Source: an uncultured Craurococcus sp.
Lineage (GTDB): Bacteria; Pseudomonadota; Alphaproteobacteria; Acetobacterales; Acetobacteraceae
Assembly: GCA_902805545.1 (NCBI GenBank)
Contig: CADCTD010000117.1
Coordinates: 1-48,426 of the forward strand
Length of the DNA stretch: 48,426 nt
Direction of reading: 5' to 3'
Below the pieces are notes generated by a model. It made no database searches. It had not been told where the DNA came from and saw nothing but the letters and a program-made list of their open reading frames with translations. Each line of letters opens with the position of its first letter. Position 1 is the first letter of the stretch. The translations under genes were made by a program, and so were the position numbers. Positions 16,631 to 23,891 of this stretch are shown here, piece after piece.

Positions 16631-16837
16631 TCAAACCCGCTTCCTCTTCGCCGCCTTGCCGATCCGCTGCCCGGAGGCGGCCAGCGCCGCCAGCCGCTCC
16701 GCCAGCGCGGCGCGGATCGCCGGCCGCCGCTCCTTCTCCTTCTTCCAGTGCTTTTTGTCCTTGCGGCTCATGCCGCAGCCGAGGCACCAGCCGGTTTCCT
16801 CGTCATACTTGCAGATATCGATGCAGGGGCTCGCCAT
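16631..16837 (-). CDS. DUF1289 domain protein
   Basis: This 68-aa protein has the DUF1289 cysteine pattern at its N-terminus (ASPCIDICKYDEETGWC, then LGCGMSRKDK), suitable for binding a metal or cluster. A strongly basic helical tail (KKHWKKEKERRPAIRAALAERL) ends in KRKR. The function of the family is unknown; the basic tail suggests nucleic-acid contact. ATG 16837 gives the usual family start; ATG 16861 is an alternative adding eight residues. It is divergent from the formate-tetrahydrofolate ligase gene. Confidence 0.85.
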   Translation of the reverse strand: MASPCIDICKYDEETGWCLGCGMSRKDKKHWKKEKERRPAIRAALAERLAALAASGQRIGKAAKRKRV

Positions 16838-16925
16838 GCCCGCGATATGGGTCCCCGCCATCGCGCTTGCAGGAGCGCGGCCGGGACGATAAGCGCCATC
16901 ATCCAATTGGGAGGAGAAGACGCGC

Positions 16926-18596
16926 ATGGCCACCGACCTCGAGATCGCGCGGGCCGCGACCCTCCGCCCGATCGGCGCCATCGCCGCCCGCGCCGGCATC
17001 CCGGAGGAGGCGCTGATCCCCTTCGGCCGCTACAAGGCGAAGGTCGATCTGCCCTTCCTGCGCGACCAGGCGGCGAAGCCGTCCGGCCGGCTGGTGCTCG
17101 TCACCGGCATCAGCCCGACGCCCGCCGGCGAGGGCAAGACGACGACGACCATCGGCCTCGGCGACGCGCTGAACGCCCTCGGCACCCGTACCATGATCTG
17201 CCTGCGCGAACCCTCCCTCGGCCCCTGCTTCGGCGTGAAGGGGGGCGCCACCGGCGGCGGCCATGCCCAGGTGGCGCCGATGGAGGAGATCAACCTCCAC
17301 TTCACCGGCGACTTCCACGCCATCACCTCGGCCAACAACCTGCTCGCCGCGCTGATCGACAACCACATCTACTGGGGCAACGCGCTCGGCATCGACGAGC
17401 GCCGCATCACCTGGCGCCGCGCGATGGACATGAACGACCGGGCGCTTCGCGGCATCGTCAACTCGCTCGGCGGCGTGGCCAACGGCTACCCGCGCGAGGA
17501 TGCCTTCGACATCACCGTCGCCTCGGAAGTGATGGCGATCTTCTGCCTCGCCACCTCGCTGGACGACCTGCAAGCCCGCCTCGGCCGCATCATCGTCGCC
17601 AGCACGCGGGACGGCCAGCCGGTGACGGCGCGCGACCTCAAGGCCGATGGCGCGATGGCCGCGCTGCTGCGCGATGCCTTCGCCCCCAACCTGGTGCAGA
17701 CGCTCGCGGGCTCGCCTGCCCTTGTGCATGGCGGGCCCTTCGCCAATATCGCGCATGGCTGCAACAGCGTGGCGGCCACGAAGCTTGGGCTGTCCCTTGC
17801 CGATGTGGTGGTGACGGAGGCGGGCTTCGGCGCGGATCTCGGCGCCGAGAAATTCCTCGACATCAAGTGCCCTGCGGCGGGCATCACGCCTGCCGCCTCC
17901 GTCGTCGTCGCCACGGTGCGCGCGCTGAAGATGCATGGCGGCGTGGCGAAGGCCGATCTCGGCCGCGAGGACGTCGCGGCGCTGAGGCGCGGCGTCGTCA
18001 ACCTCGCGCGCCATGTCGAGAACCTGCAGAAATTCGGGCTTGGCGTGGTTGTGGCGCTGAACGCCTTCACAACCGACACGAGTGCCGAGATCGCCGCCGT
18101 GCAGGAGGCCATGGCCGCGCTCGGCACGGAGGCGGTGCTCTGCACGCACTGGGCCGATGGCGCCGCCGGTGCCGCCGACCTCGCCCGCGCCGTGCTGCGG
18201 CGGATGGAGGCCGGCCCATCGCGCTTCGCCCCGCTCTACGCACCCGAATTGCCGCTCGAATCGAAGCTCCGCCGCATCGCCGCGGAGATCTACCGCGCCG
18301 CCGATGTTCAAGTCCCTGTCAGCGTCGCCGCCAAATTGCGCCGCTTCGAGGAGATGGGCTTCGGCCATGTGCCCGTCTGCGTGGCGAAGACGCAGTACAG
18401 CTTCAGCGCGGACCCGGGCCTGATGGGCGCGCCGAGCGGCCATGTGCTGCCGGTGCGCGACGTGCGTCTCTCCGCCGGCGCCGGATTCGTCGTCGCGATC
18501 TGTGGTGAGATCATGACGATGCCGGGATTGCCGCGGCGTCCCGCGGCGGAAGCCATCGGCCTCGATGCCGACGGCGCCATCGACGGGCTGTTCTGA
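16926..18596 (+). CDS. fhs: Formate-tetrahydrofolate ligase
   Basis: This cytoplasmic C1 enzyme makes 10-formyl-tetrahydrofolate from formate, THF and ATP. The length (556 aa) is normal and family blocks are evident: [18 protein letters not shown] (nucleotide-binding loop), [37 protein letters not shown] and the C-terminal [19 protein letters not shown] strong ribosome binding site (GGGAGGAG) precedes ATG 16926. It stands alone on its strand, about 90 bp from the divergent DUF1289 gene. It supplies C1 units for purines and formylmethionine or feeds formate assimilation; which one dominates cannot be read here. Confidence 0.96.
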   Translation: MATDLEIARAATLRPIGAIAARAGIPEEALIPFGRYKAKVDLPFLRDQAAKPSGRLVLVTGISPTPAGEGKTTTTIGLGDALNALGTRTMICLREPSLGPCFGVKGGATGGGHAQVAPMEEINLHFTGDFHAITSANNLLAALIDNHIYWGNALGIDERRITWRRAMDMNDRALRGIVNSLGGVANGYPREDAFDITVASEVMAIFCLATSLDDLQARLGRIIVASTRDGQPVTARDLKADGAMAALLRDAFAPNLVQTLAGSPALVHGGPFANIAHGCNSVAATKLGLSLADVVVTEAGFGADLGAEKFLDIKCPAAGITPAASVVVATVRALKMHGGVAKADLGREDVAALRRGVVNLARHVENLQKFGLGVVVALNAFTTDTSAEIAAVQEAMAALGTEAVLCTHWADGAAGAADLARAVLRRMEAGPSRFAPLYAPELPLESKLRRIAAEIYRAADVQVPVSVAAKLRRFEEMGFGHVPVCVAKTQYSFSADPGLMGAPSGHVLPVRDVRLSAGAGFVVAICGEIMTMPGLPRRPAAEAIGLDADGAIDGLF

Positions 18597-18738
18597 TAGA
18601 CAACCCACGCAAGCGTGCAGCAGAAGGGGAGGGGGTACACGCAAGGGTGTCTCATCCCGTTCCCACCCTGGTCCAGGCTTCGGTTAGTGTCCGGCCCCAT
18701 CGATGGACCGATGCTGCGCAGGGGACGACGGGATTCGC

Positions 18739-19272
18739 ATGCAGGAGGAGGATAGCGCGAACGGGGCGGAGGCTTTCGCGACTGCGATCGCCGCCGAGAT
18801 CCCCCGCCTGCGCCGCTTCGCCCGCGTGCTCGCGCGCGGCGACGCGGCGGACGACCTGGTGCAGGAGACGTTGCTGCGCGCCATCTCGGCCCGCGAGCAG
18901 TTCGAGCCCGGCACCAATCTTCGTGCCTGGCTCTTCACCATCCTGCGCCACGCGCGTGCAGCCAATCTCCGCCGCGCCTCCCGCAGCCCGATCATGGAGG
19001 CGGAGAACCTGCCCGAGTCCCCCGTCTCCGGCGGGCAGGAGGAGCGCCAGGCGATGCGCGACGTGGCGGCCGCCTTCCGCAAGCTCGCGCGCATCCACCG
19101 CGAGGCGCTCTGGCTGGTGGTGGTGGAAGGGCTCGACTACGCCGAGGCCGCCCGGATCCTGAACGTGCCGCCGGGCACCTTGCGCTCCCGCCTCTCCCGC
19201 GCGCGGGAGGCGCTGCGCGAGGGCATAGGCGGCACCCTGCCCGATTTCGCCTCGGATGAGGGGGAGGGCTAG
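18739..19272 (+). CDS. ECF sigma factor, EcfG-like (general stress response)
   Basis: The 177-aa sigma factor has region 2 (IPRLRRFARVLARGDAADDL, then VQETLLRAI and NLRAWLFTILRHARA) and region 4 (HREALWLVVVEGLDYAEAA, then GTLRSRLSRAREALR), with no extra C-terminal domain. The region 2 and 4 wording is close to EcfG, the alphaproteobacterial general-stress sigma. The gene next to it, in convergent orientation, looks like the anti-sigma NepR, which supports this. ATG 18739 is preferred; a longer frame exists to 18703. No PhyR response regulator is in the window. I see no GGAAC-type EcfG promoter upstream. Confidence 0.8.
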   Translation: MQEEDSANGAEAFATAIAAEIPRLRRFARVLARGDAADDLVQETLLRAISAREQFEPGTNLRAWLFTILRHARAANLRRASRSPIMEAENLPESPVSGGQEERQAMRDVAAAFRKLARIHREALWLVVVEGLDYAEAARILNVPPGTLRSRLSRAREALREGIGGTLPDFASDEGEG

Positions 19273-19343
19273 GGCGTGACCGCCGAAGGCCCGAACGGCC
19301 CGAGGCCTGCATCACGCGGCACGACAACAAGCCGGGCCATGGT

Positions 19344-19589
19344 CTAGCCCCCGCGCTTCCGGAGCAGCACCTCGATGAGCCGCGGCGGCACCGGCGCGGC
19401 CAGCACCCAGTCATGGACCTGGCCGAGCCCCTGCCGCAGCAGGTCGTCGAGTTGCCCGTCATCCATCTGCGAAACCGGCGCAGGGCGTGGACGGGAGGTC
19501 GTCATCACAGTCTGCATCTCTGGAGTAAGGTCCTGAGCCGCGGTTGGTTCCGCCTTCGGGCCGTCAGCGGCTGGTGGCTTGCTCGGCAT
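19344..19589 (-). CDS. Probable NepR-type anti-sigma factor
   Basis: This 81-aa protein has a disordered Pro/Ala-rich first half and a C-terminal helical half, DDLLRQGLGQVHDWVL, followed by AAPVPPRLIEVLLRK. The spacing and wording match the NepR core (I/L-x2-x-LR-x2-Y-x2-V-x2-EPVPDRLLDLL), with Ala in place of the usual Glu before PVP and His in place of Tyr. NepR holds EcfG inactive until phosphorylated PhyR removes it. Genomic position beside the EcfG-like sigma gene supports the call. The start ATG 19589 is chosen over the frame to 19664, which has no conserved sequence. Confidence 0.62.
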   Translation of the reverse strand: MPSKPPAADGPKAEPTAAQDLTPEMQTVMTTSRPRPAPVSQMDDGQLDDLLRQGLGQVHDWVLAAPVPPRLIEVLLRKRGG

Positions 19590-19753
19590 TGGGAAACCGC
19601 GGTTGAGGCCCGGGCGTGCCGCCGGGGGTACCCCCAACCTATGGGCGAAACGACCTTCTCGCAAGCACCGAAACGTGAATGTGGTAAAGCGGCACCGGGG
19701 CGTGGCATGGAAGCGACATTGCCCGTCCGCTACGGCCCTCGCAGACTGCGCCG

Positions 19754-20956
19754 ATGCCCACCGACCCCTCTGGCCTGCTCCAGGCAGGCGCCGCGCGCCA
19801 TGCCGCGGGCGACCTAGCCGGCGCCGAGCACTTCTACCGCAAGGTGCTGAAGCGCCGCCCGCAGGACGCCAATGCGCACAACCTGCTCGGCGTCCTCGCG
19901 CGGCAGCGCGGCGATGTCGCCGGCGCCCTCCGCCATACCGAGCGGGCGCTGGCGCAGCAGCCGGAGGAGCCGGTCTTCCTCGCCAATCGCGGCGCCGCCC
20001 TGGCCGAGGCGGGACGGCTTCCGGAGGCCGTCATCGCCCTCCGCGCAGCCCTGGCCCGCCGCCCGGAGGATCCGGTGACGCTGCGCAATCTCGGCCAGGC
20101 CCTCTGCGCCCTGGGCGACCCGCAATCGGCCCTTGCGCCGCTCGAGGGTGCCGCACGCCTTGCGCCGGGCGCACCCGAGCCGCTCCTCGCCCTCGCCCAT
20201 GCCCGCCGTGAGGCTGGCGACCTGATCGGCGCCGCGGATGCCGCGCGAACGGCCCTCTCCGGAGCCGATCCGTCTCTCGCCGAACAGGCCCGCTTCCTCC
20301 TCGCCGCGCTCGGTGAGGCCGCGGCGCCTGCCCGCGCGCCTGCCGCCTATGTGCGCGACCTCTTCGACCAATTCGCCCCCCGCTTCGAGGCGGAGCTGAC
20401 AGGGCGCCTCGGCTACCGCACTCCTGCGCTCCTGGCCGCTCTCCTCGAGGAGGCCGGGGCCGCTCCCCGTCGCGCGCTTCACGTCCTCGACCTCGGCTGC
20501 GGCACCGGCCTTTCGGGCCTCGCCCTCGCCCCCTTCGCCCGCCGCCTCGAAGGCCTGGACCTCTCGCCACGCATGCTTGCCGAGGCCCGCCGCCGCCCGC
20601 TCTACGATGCGCTGCACGAAGGCGACCTGCTTGAGTTCCTGCCCGCCCGGCCGGGCGCCTTCACCCTCATCGCAGCGGCGGACGTGCTGAACTACCTCGG
20701 CTGTCTCGCGCCCGCGCTCGCCGCCATGGCAACAGCCCTCGCCCCTGGCGGCCTCGCCGCTTTCTCCGTCGAAGCGGGAGAGGGAGCACCCTTCGCCCTC
20801 GCCGAGGCCATGCGCTACCGGCATGACCCGGCCCATGTAGCCGACCTCGCCAGGTCGGCAGGCTTCGCGGTCCTGGCGCAGCGCGAGGCGCCTCTCAGGA
20901 TGGAGCGGGGGCGCCCCGTGCAAGGCGCCCTCTTCATCCTCCGCCGCCCAGGCTGA
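19754..20956 (+). CDS. TPR-repeat protein with C-terminal SAM methyltransferase domain
   Basis: The first half (about residues 5-175) consists of TPR units (for example HAAGDLAGAEHFYRKVLKRR and HNLLGVLARQRGDVAGALRH). The second half is a class I methyltransferase with HVLDLGCGTGLSGLAL as SAM-binding motif I and LIAAADVLNYLG downstream. The domain order and the bridging YVRDLFDQFAPRFEAEL segment are typical of a widespread proteobacterial family of unknown substrate; protein methylation recognised through the TPRs is one inference. Length 400 aa, ATG 19754. Confidence 0.85.
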   Translation: MPTDPSGLLQAGAARHAAGDLAGAEHFYRKVLKRRPQDANAHNLLGVLARQRGDVAGALRHTERALAQQPEEPVFLANRGAALAEAGRLPEAVIALRAALARRPEDPVTLRNLGQALCALGDPQSALAPLEGAARLAPGAPEPLLALAHARREAGDLIGAADAARTALSGADPSLAEQARFLLAALGEAAAPARAPAAYVRDLFDQFAPRFEAELTGRLGYRTPALLAALLEEAGAAPRRALHVLDLGCGTGLSGLALAPFARRLEGLDLSPRMLAEARRRPLYDALHEGDLLEFLPARPGAFTLIAAADVLNYLGCLAPALAAMATALAPGGLAAFSVEAGEGAPFALAEAMRYRHDPAHVADLARSAGFAVLAQREAPLRMERGRPVQGALFILRRPG

Positions 20957-21132
20957 GAGCGAGCCTCCTTCGCCGTAGCGCCTCGGTCGGCGCATGCCGC
21001 TCCGACGCGGAAGTCGTAGGCGGCGTCGCCAAAGGATGGTCCGCCACGGTTGGTAGTGCGGATCGCCCAAAGAGGCCGCTTGGTACCGAATGATCTCGCC
21101 TAGGCTTGACGGACTGGAAAGGGGCGCCCGTC

Positions 21133-21879
21133 ATGCCTGTCACATCGAAAGTCACCCGGACGGCCAGCTATTCGGTGACGACGACATCGAGTAGCGGCTC
21201 CCCGACCGCAACGGCCCCGACCTCGGACAGCTACCAGATGGATCTGACGGTCCGGGCCGGTGCATCCTCCTCGGATGGCGATTCCGGCATCGTGGCCCAA
21301 GCCAGCGGCGATGCAACGGCCATCGGCAAGGACACCTCCGCAACCGCGGACGTCACGGCCTGGGCCAGCAGCAACGACATCTCGAGCGAAGCCTATGTCT
21401 CGACGCACATGACCTCTGCCAGCGGAACCACAGGCGGCGGGACGGCCTATGCAAGCACGACTGCCTATTCCGACATCGACGGCGACGCCGATTACGGCTT
21501 CTCGCTCGACTTCAACGAGTCGGGCTCGACGGCGACCGGCACCACCTCCAGTGCCTACTCGGCTTCGCTGGCTCAGGATTACGCGCTCGACCTCAAGGAC
21601 GTCGAGGCCGACAGGGATCCCGCCGGGACGGATGAGGATACCGATCAGCCTGGTGCGCCATCCACCGAAGCCGGCCCCATCCTGCCCCAACCGGCATCGG
21701 ACATGGACGGCGGGGATTGCGGCTGCGGCGAGGACGATCTGGACGGCAACATCGCGCTTGCGGATATCGATACCTGGGCCCTGGGCGACAACAGCCTTGT
21801 CGAGGCCGATGCTTCGCTCATCGCGATCGAGGACCAGTTTTCCGGCGTTACCGTCGCCACCTTCATCGGCCTGGCGTGA
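21133..21879 (+). CDS. Protein A of a three-member repeat-rich family near the secretion locus (248 aa)
   Basis: I do not recognise this protein. It has no signal peptide and is very rich in Ser, Thr, Ala, Gly and Asp, like secreted beta-rich proteins. Residues 56-127 (ASGDATAIGKDTSA ... GGGTAYAS ... DADYGFSL) align by eye with the 191-aa protein at 29850. The C-terminal 44 residues from Gly205 (GNIALADIDTWALGDNSLV) match the ends of both the 90-aa and 191-aa proteins. An acidic Pro-rich linker with a DCGCGEDD motif precedes that end. GGAAAGG lies upstream of ATG 21133. The acyltransferase gene starts 17 bp after its stop, so the two are probably co-transcribed. Type I secretion is inferred from context only. 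Confidence 0.75.
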   Translation: MPVTSKVTRTASYSVTTTSSSGSPTATAPTSDSYQMDLTVRAGASSSDGDSGIVAQASGDATAIGKDTSATADVTAWASSNDISSEAYVSTHMTSASGTTGGGTAYASTTAYSDIDGDADYGFSLDFNESGSTATGTTSSAYSASLAQDYALDLKDVEADRDPAGTDEDTDQPGAPSTEAGPILPQPASDMDGGDCGCGEDDLDGNIALADIDTWALGDNSLVEADASLIAIEDQFSGVTVATFIGLA

Positions 21880-21896
21880 GCGGCGGAGCAGTGGGC

Positions 21897-23012
21897 ATGC
21901 GCATCGAGGTCATCACCAGCTTTTCGGAACTCTCCCGACTGCAGCCGGCATGGGATGCCGTCTACGACGCCGACCCTGAGGCGCAGTTCTTCCTGTCCTG
22001 GTCCTGGCTCTCGGGGCGGCTGCAGGAACTCGGCAAGGCATGGCTTGTGCTGGTGGCAAGGACGGGACCCGATCCCTCGGCCTGCGTGGCGTTCCTGCCT
22101 GTGCGCTTGAGCCAGGTCAAGAAAGGGGATGCCATCCGGCGGCAGTTGCGAATGGCGGGAAGCCCCGTCGCTGACTACACGGGCTTTCTCTGCCGGCCTG
22201 AGCATGAGGCCCTGGCGCTGGCCGGCTTCGCCGAAGCCCTGCAACGCCTGGCACGGCAGCTGCACTGGGACGATCTGGAGATTGCCAGCCTGCGAGCCTC
22301 GGACCGCCGGCTGCAGCTCCTCCTGGGGCGCTTTCCCTCGGACCGGTTCGTCCCGAAGCATTCATCCAACGTGAATGCGGATGGGATCGACAATGCGGTC
22401 TGCCCCTGTGTCAGGCTTCCACAGACATGGGATGAGTATCTGCGCCACTCCGTGAGCGCCAACACCCGTCAGAAGCTCCGACGCTTCCTCAGGCTCGTCG
22501 AGGGCTCTTCGGATCTCGGGATCGCCGCAGCCGGGCCCGAGACGGTGGAGCAGGACATCCAGACGCTTCTGGATTTCTGGGAGGCGAAGTGGGGAAGCCG
22601 CAAGGTTGGACGGATGGACCGCATCAGGGTGCAGACGCGCTCGATGCTGCTGCGGTGCTTCGAGGCGGGCTGCCTGTTCCTGCCGACGCTCCGGTACCAG
22701 GGAAGGCCGGTTGGCGCCCTGACCATCCTGCTCGATCACAGGAAGAAGTCCTATCTGTTCCATATGGGCGGCAGGGACGAAGCCTTCGATGCGCCGCCAC
22801 CAGGCCTCTGCCTTCATGCGTTCAGCATCCGCCATGCGATCGAGGCCGGCTTCAGGACCTATGATTTTCTCAGGGGCAACGAGGCCTATAAGTTCTCCTT
22901 CGGCGCGGAGCCGCACCTGCTTCATTCGCTCGTCATCTCGTCGAGGTTCTCGGGCCAGCCGAAGCATGAGCCCCGTGGCGCCGCGAACGAGGCCGCACCC
23001 AGCGCCGCCTGA
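21897..23012 (+). CDS. GNAT-fold acyltransferase, CelD/BioF2 type (Acetyltransf_6)
   Basis: The 371-aa product begins EVITSFSELSRLQPAWDAV and QFFLSWSWLSG, the typical N-terminal half of CelD/BioF2-like proteins. Its C-terminal GNAT/FemAB-like half contains RYQGRPVGALTILL, SYLFHMGGRDEAF and YDFLRGNEAYKFSFG. Relatives act on extracellular polysaccharide, aminoacyl or peptide substrates. Because it follows the protein A gene by 17 bp within a secretion locus, modification of an exported protein or of surface polysaccharide is plausible. Start ATG 21897 has GCGGAG upstream; the longer frame to 21717 overlaps protein A and is rejected. Confidence 0.8.
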   Translation: MRIEVITSFSELSRLQPAWDAVYDADPEAQFFLSWSWLSGRLQELGKAWLVLVARTGPDPSACVAFLPVRLSQVKKGDAIRRQLRMAGSPVADYTGFLCRPEHEALALAGFAEALQRLARQLHWDDLEIASLRASDRRLQLLLGRFPSDRFVPKHSSNVNADGIDNAVCPCVRLPQTWDEYLRHSVSANTRQKLRRFLRLVEGSSDLGIAAAGPETVEQDIQTLLDFWEAKWGSRKVGRMDRIRVQTRSMLLRCFEAGCLFLPTLRYQGRPVGALTILLDHRKKSYLFHMGGRDEAFDAPPPGLCLHAFSIRHAIEAGFRTYDFLRGNEAYKFSFGAEPHLLHSLVISSRFSGQPKHEPRGAANEAAPSAA

Positions 23013-23368
23013 CCCGCACGAGAGGCCTGGGGAGCGGATTTCGCCCGCCGGCACGCGGTTCAGCCGAAGCCGCCGGCCGACTTCCGATCTATGCAATTCG
23101 GCGGGTCGCAACCCTCCGGCCGAACCTTGGCCTGCCCTTGGCCGGCTGGGAGCCCGCAATGGTTTTCCTGCAACGGAGGGCTTACGCCGCTCGCGGTCTT
23201 CCGAGCGAAGCATGGAGTACATCTGTGATGCCATTCGATCGGCGTCACGTAATACTTTGGAGAGACACGTCTTGCAGGTCGATAATACCTAAGAATATTT
23301 GACCTCTGATCCTCCGACGACCTATCAGGAAACGGTCGGCACGCGCCGGCTCATCGAGGAGAGCTCAA
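23013..23368 (+). promoter_or_regulatory. 356-bp intergenic region, probable promoter of protein B
   Basis: I see no convincing coding frame here. The last 120 bases are distinctly less GC-rich than the surroundings. A possible sigma70-type pair is TTGCAG (23272) and ATATTT (23295) with 17-bp spacing. GAGGAGAG before ATG 23369 is a strong ribosome binding site. The promoter elements are weak guesses. Confidence 0.35.
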
Positions 23369-23641
23369 ATGTCCTACGATTACGACTACAAGGTTGACGT
23401 CAAGAAGGACTTCGAACTGAATGTCGATGTCAGCTTCGAAACCGATGTCAATGTCGATGTGAAGATCGACAAGGATATCGACATCGACCTCGATCTTTGC
23501 GATCTGAAGGGCAACGCGGCTACCCTCAGCCTCGATGTGCAGGCCATCGGCGACGACGGGCTCACCGAGGTGGCCAGCACCATCCTGGTGAATGACCACT
23601 ATTCCAGCATCACGGTCGAGGCCGGCGCCTACGTGGCCTGA
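23369..23641 (+). CDS. Protein B of the three-member family: 90-aa alternating Val/Asp protein
   Basis: I do not recognise this protein. Residues 2-45 alternate hydrophobic and acidic or basic residues almost strictly (YDYKVDVKKDFELNVDV, then FETDVNVDVKIDKDIDID), as expected for an amphipathic beta strand series or solenoid. From Gly48 it carries the shared C-terminal motif (GNAATLSLDVQAIGDDGL, then TEVASTIL) seen in proteins A and C. No signal peptide, a single cysteine (Cys44), strongly acidic. A GAGGAG ribosome binding site lies upstream and a perfect intrinsic terminator lies 57 bp after the stop, so it is a compact monocistronic unit between the acyltransferase and RTX genes. Secretion through the neighbouring system is inferred. 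Confidence 0.75.
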   Translation: MSYDYDYKVDVKKDFELNVDVSFETDVNVDVKIDKDIDIDLDLCDLKGNAATLSLDVQAIGDDGLTEVASTILVNDHYSSITVEAGAYVA

Positions 23642-23697
23642 CCGAGAAGCCGCTGATCCTGCCGCCGGCAGGTGGACAAGCTGATCTGCGGCGGAGA

Positions 23698-23726
23698 AGC
23701 CCCGGGACGTGTCCCGGGGCTTTTTT
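23698..23726 (+). terminator. Intrinsic terminator after protein B
   Basis: AGCCCCGGGAC (23698-23708) pairs perfectly with GTCCCGGGGCT (23711-23721), and the downstream arm runs directly into six Ts (23721-23726). This is a textbook rho-independent terminator, separating the protein B unit from the RTX operon that begins at 23892. Confidence 0.92.
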
Positions 23727-23891
23727 CACCAGGCATTCCTGGCGGACCGATCGCCAGGCTCGCAGAGAAGACCTGGACGACGTCATCATCCTTTTTCCCT
23801 AGGTCGACCGGATGGCGCCACCAAGGGATTACGCCGACTGCACCGATACTGCCGTGCTGCCACGCCCACTAGCCTTTAGCAGACGCCGCAC

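Noticed and set aside
18607-18650. Repeated ACGCAAG segments after fhs, considered as an operator or terminator
   Set aside because: The two copies are short, the local inverted repeats are only 4-5 bp, and there is no T-run; not distinguishable from chance.
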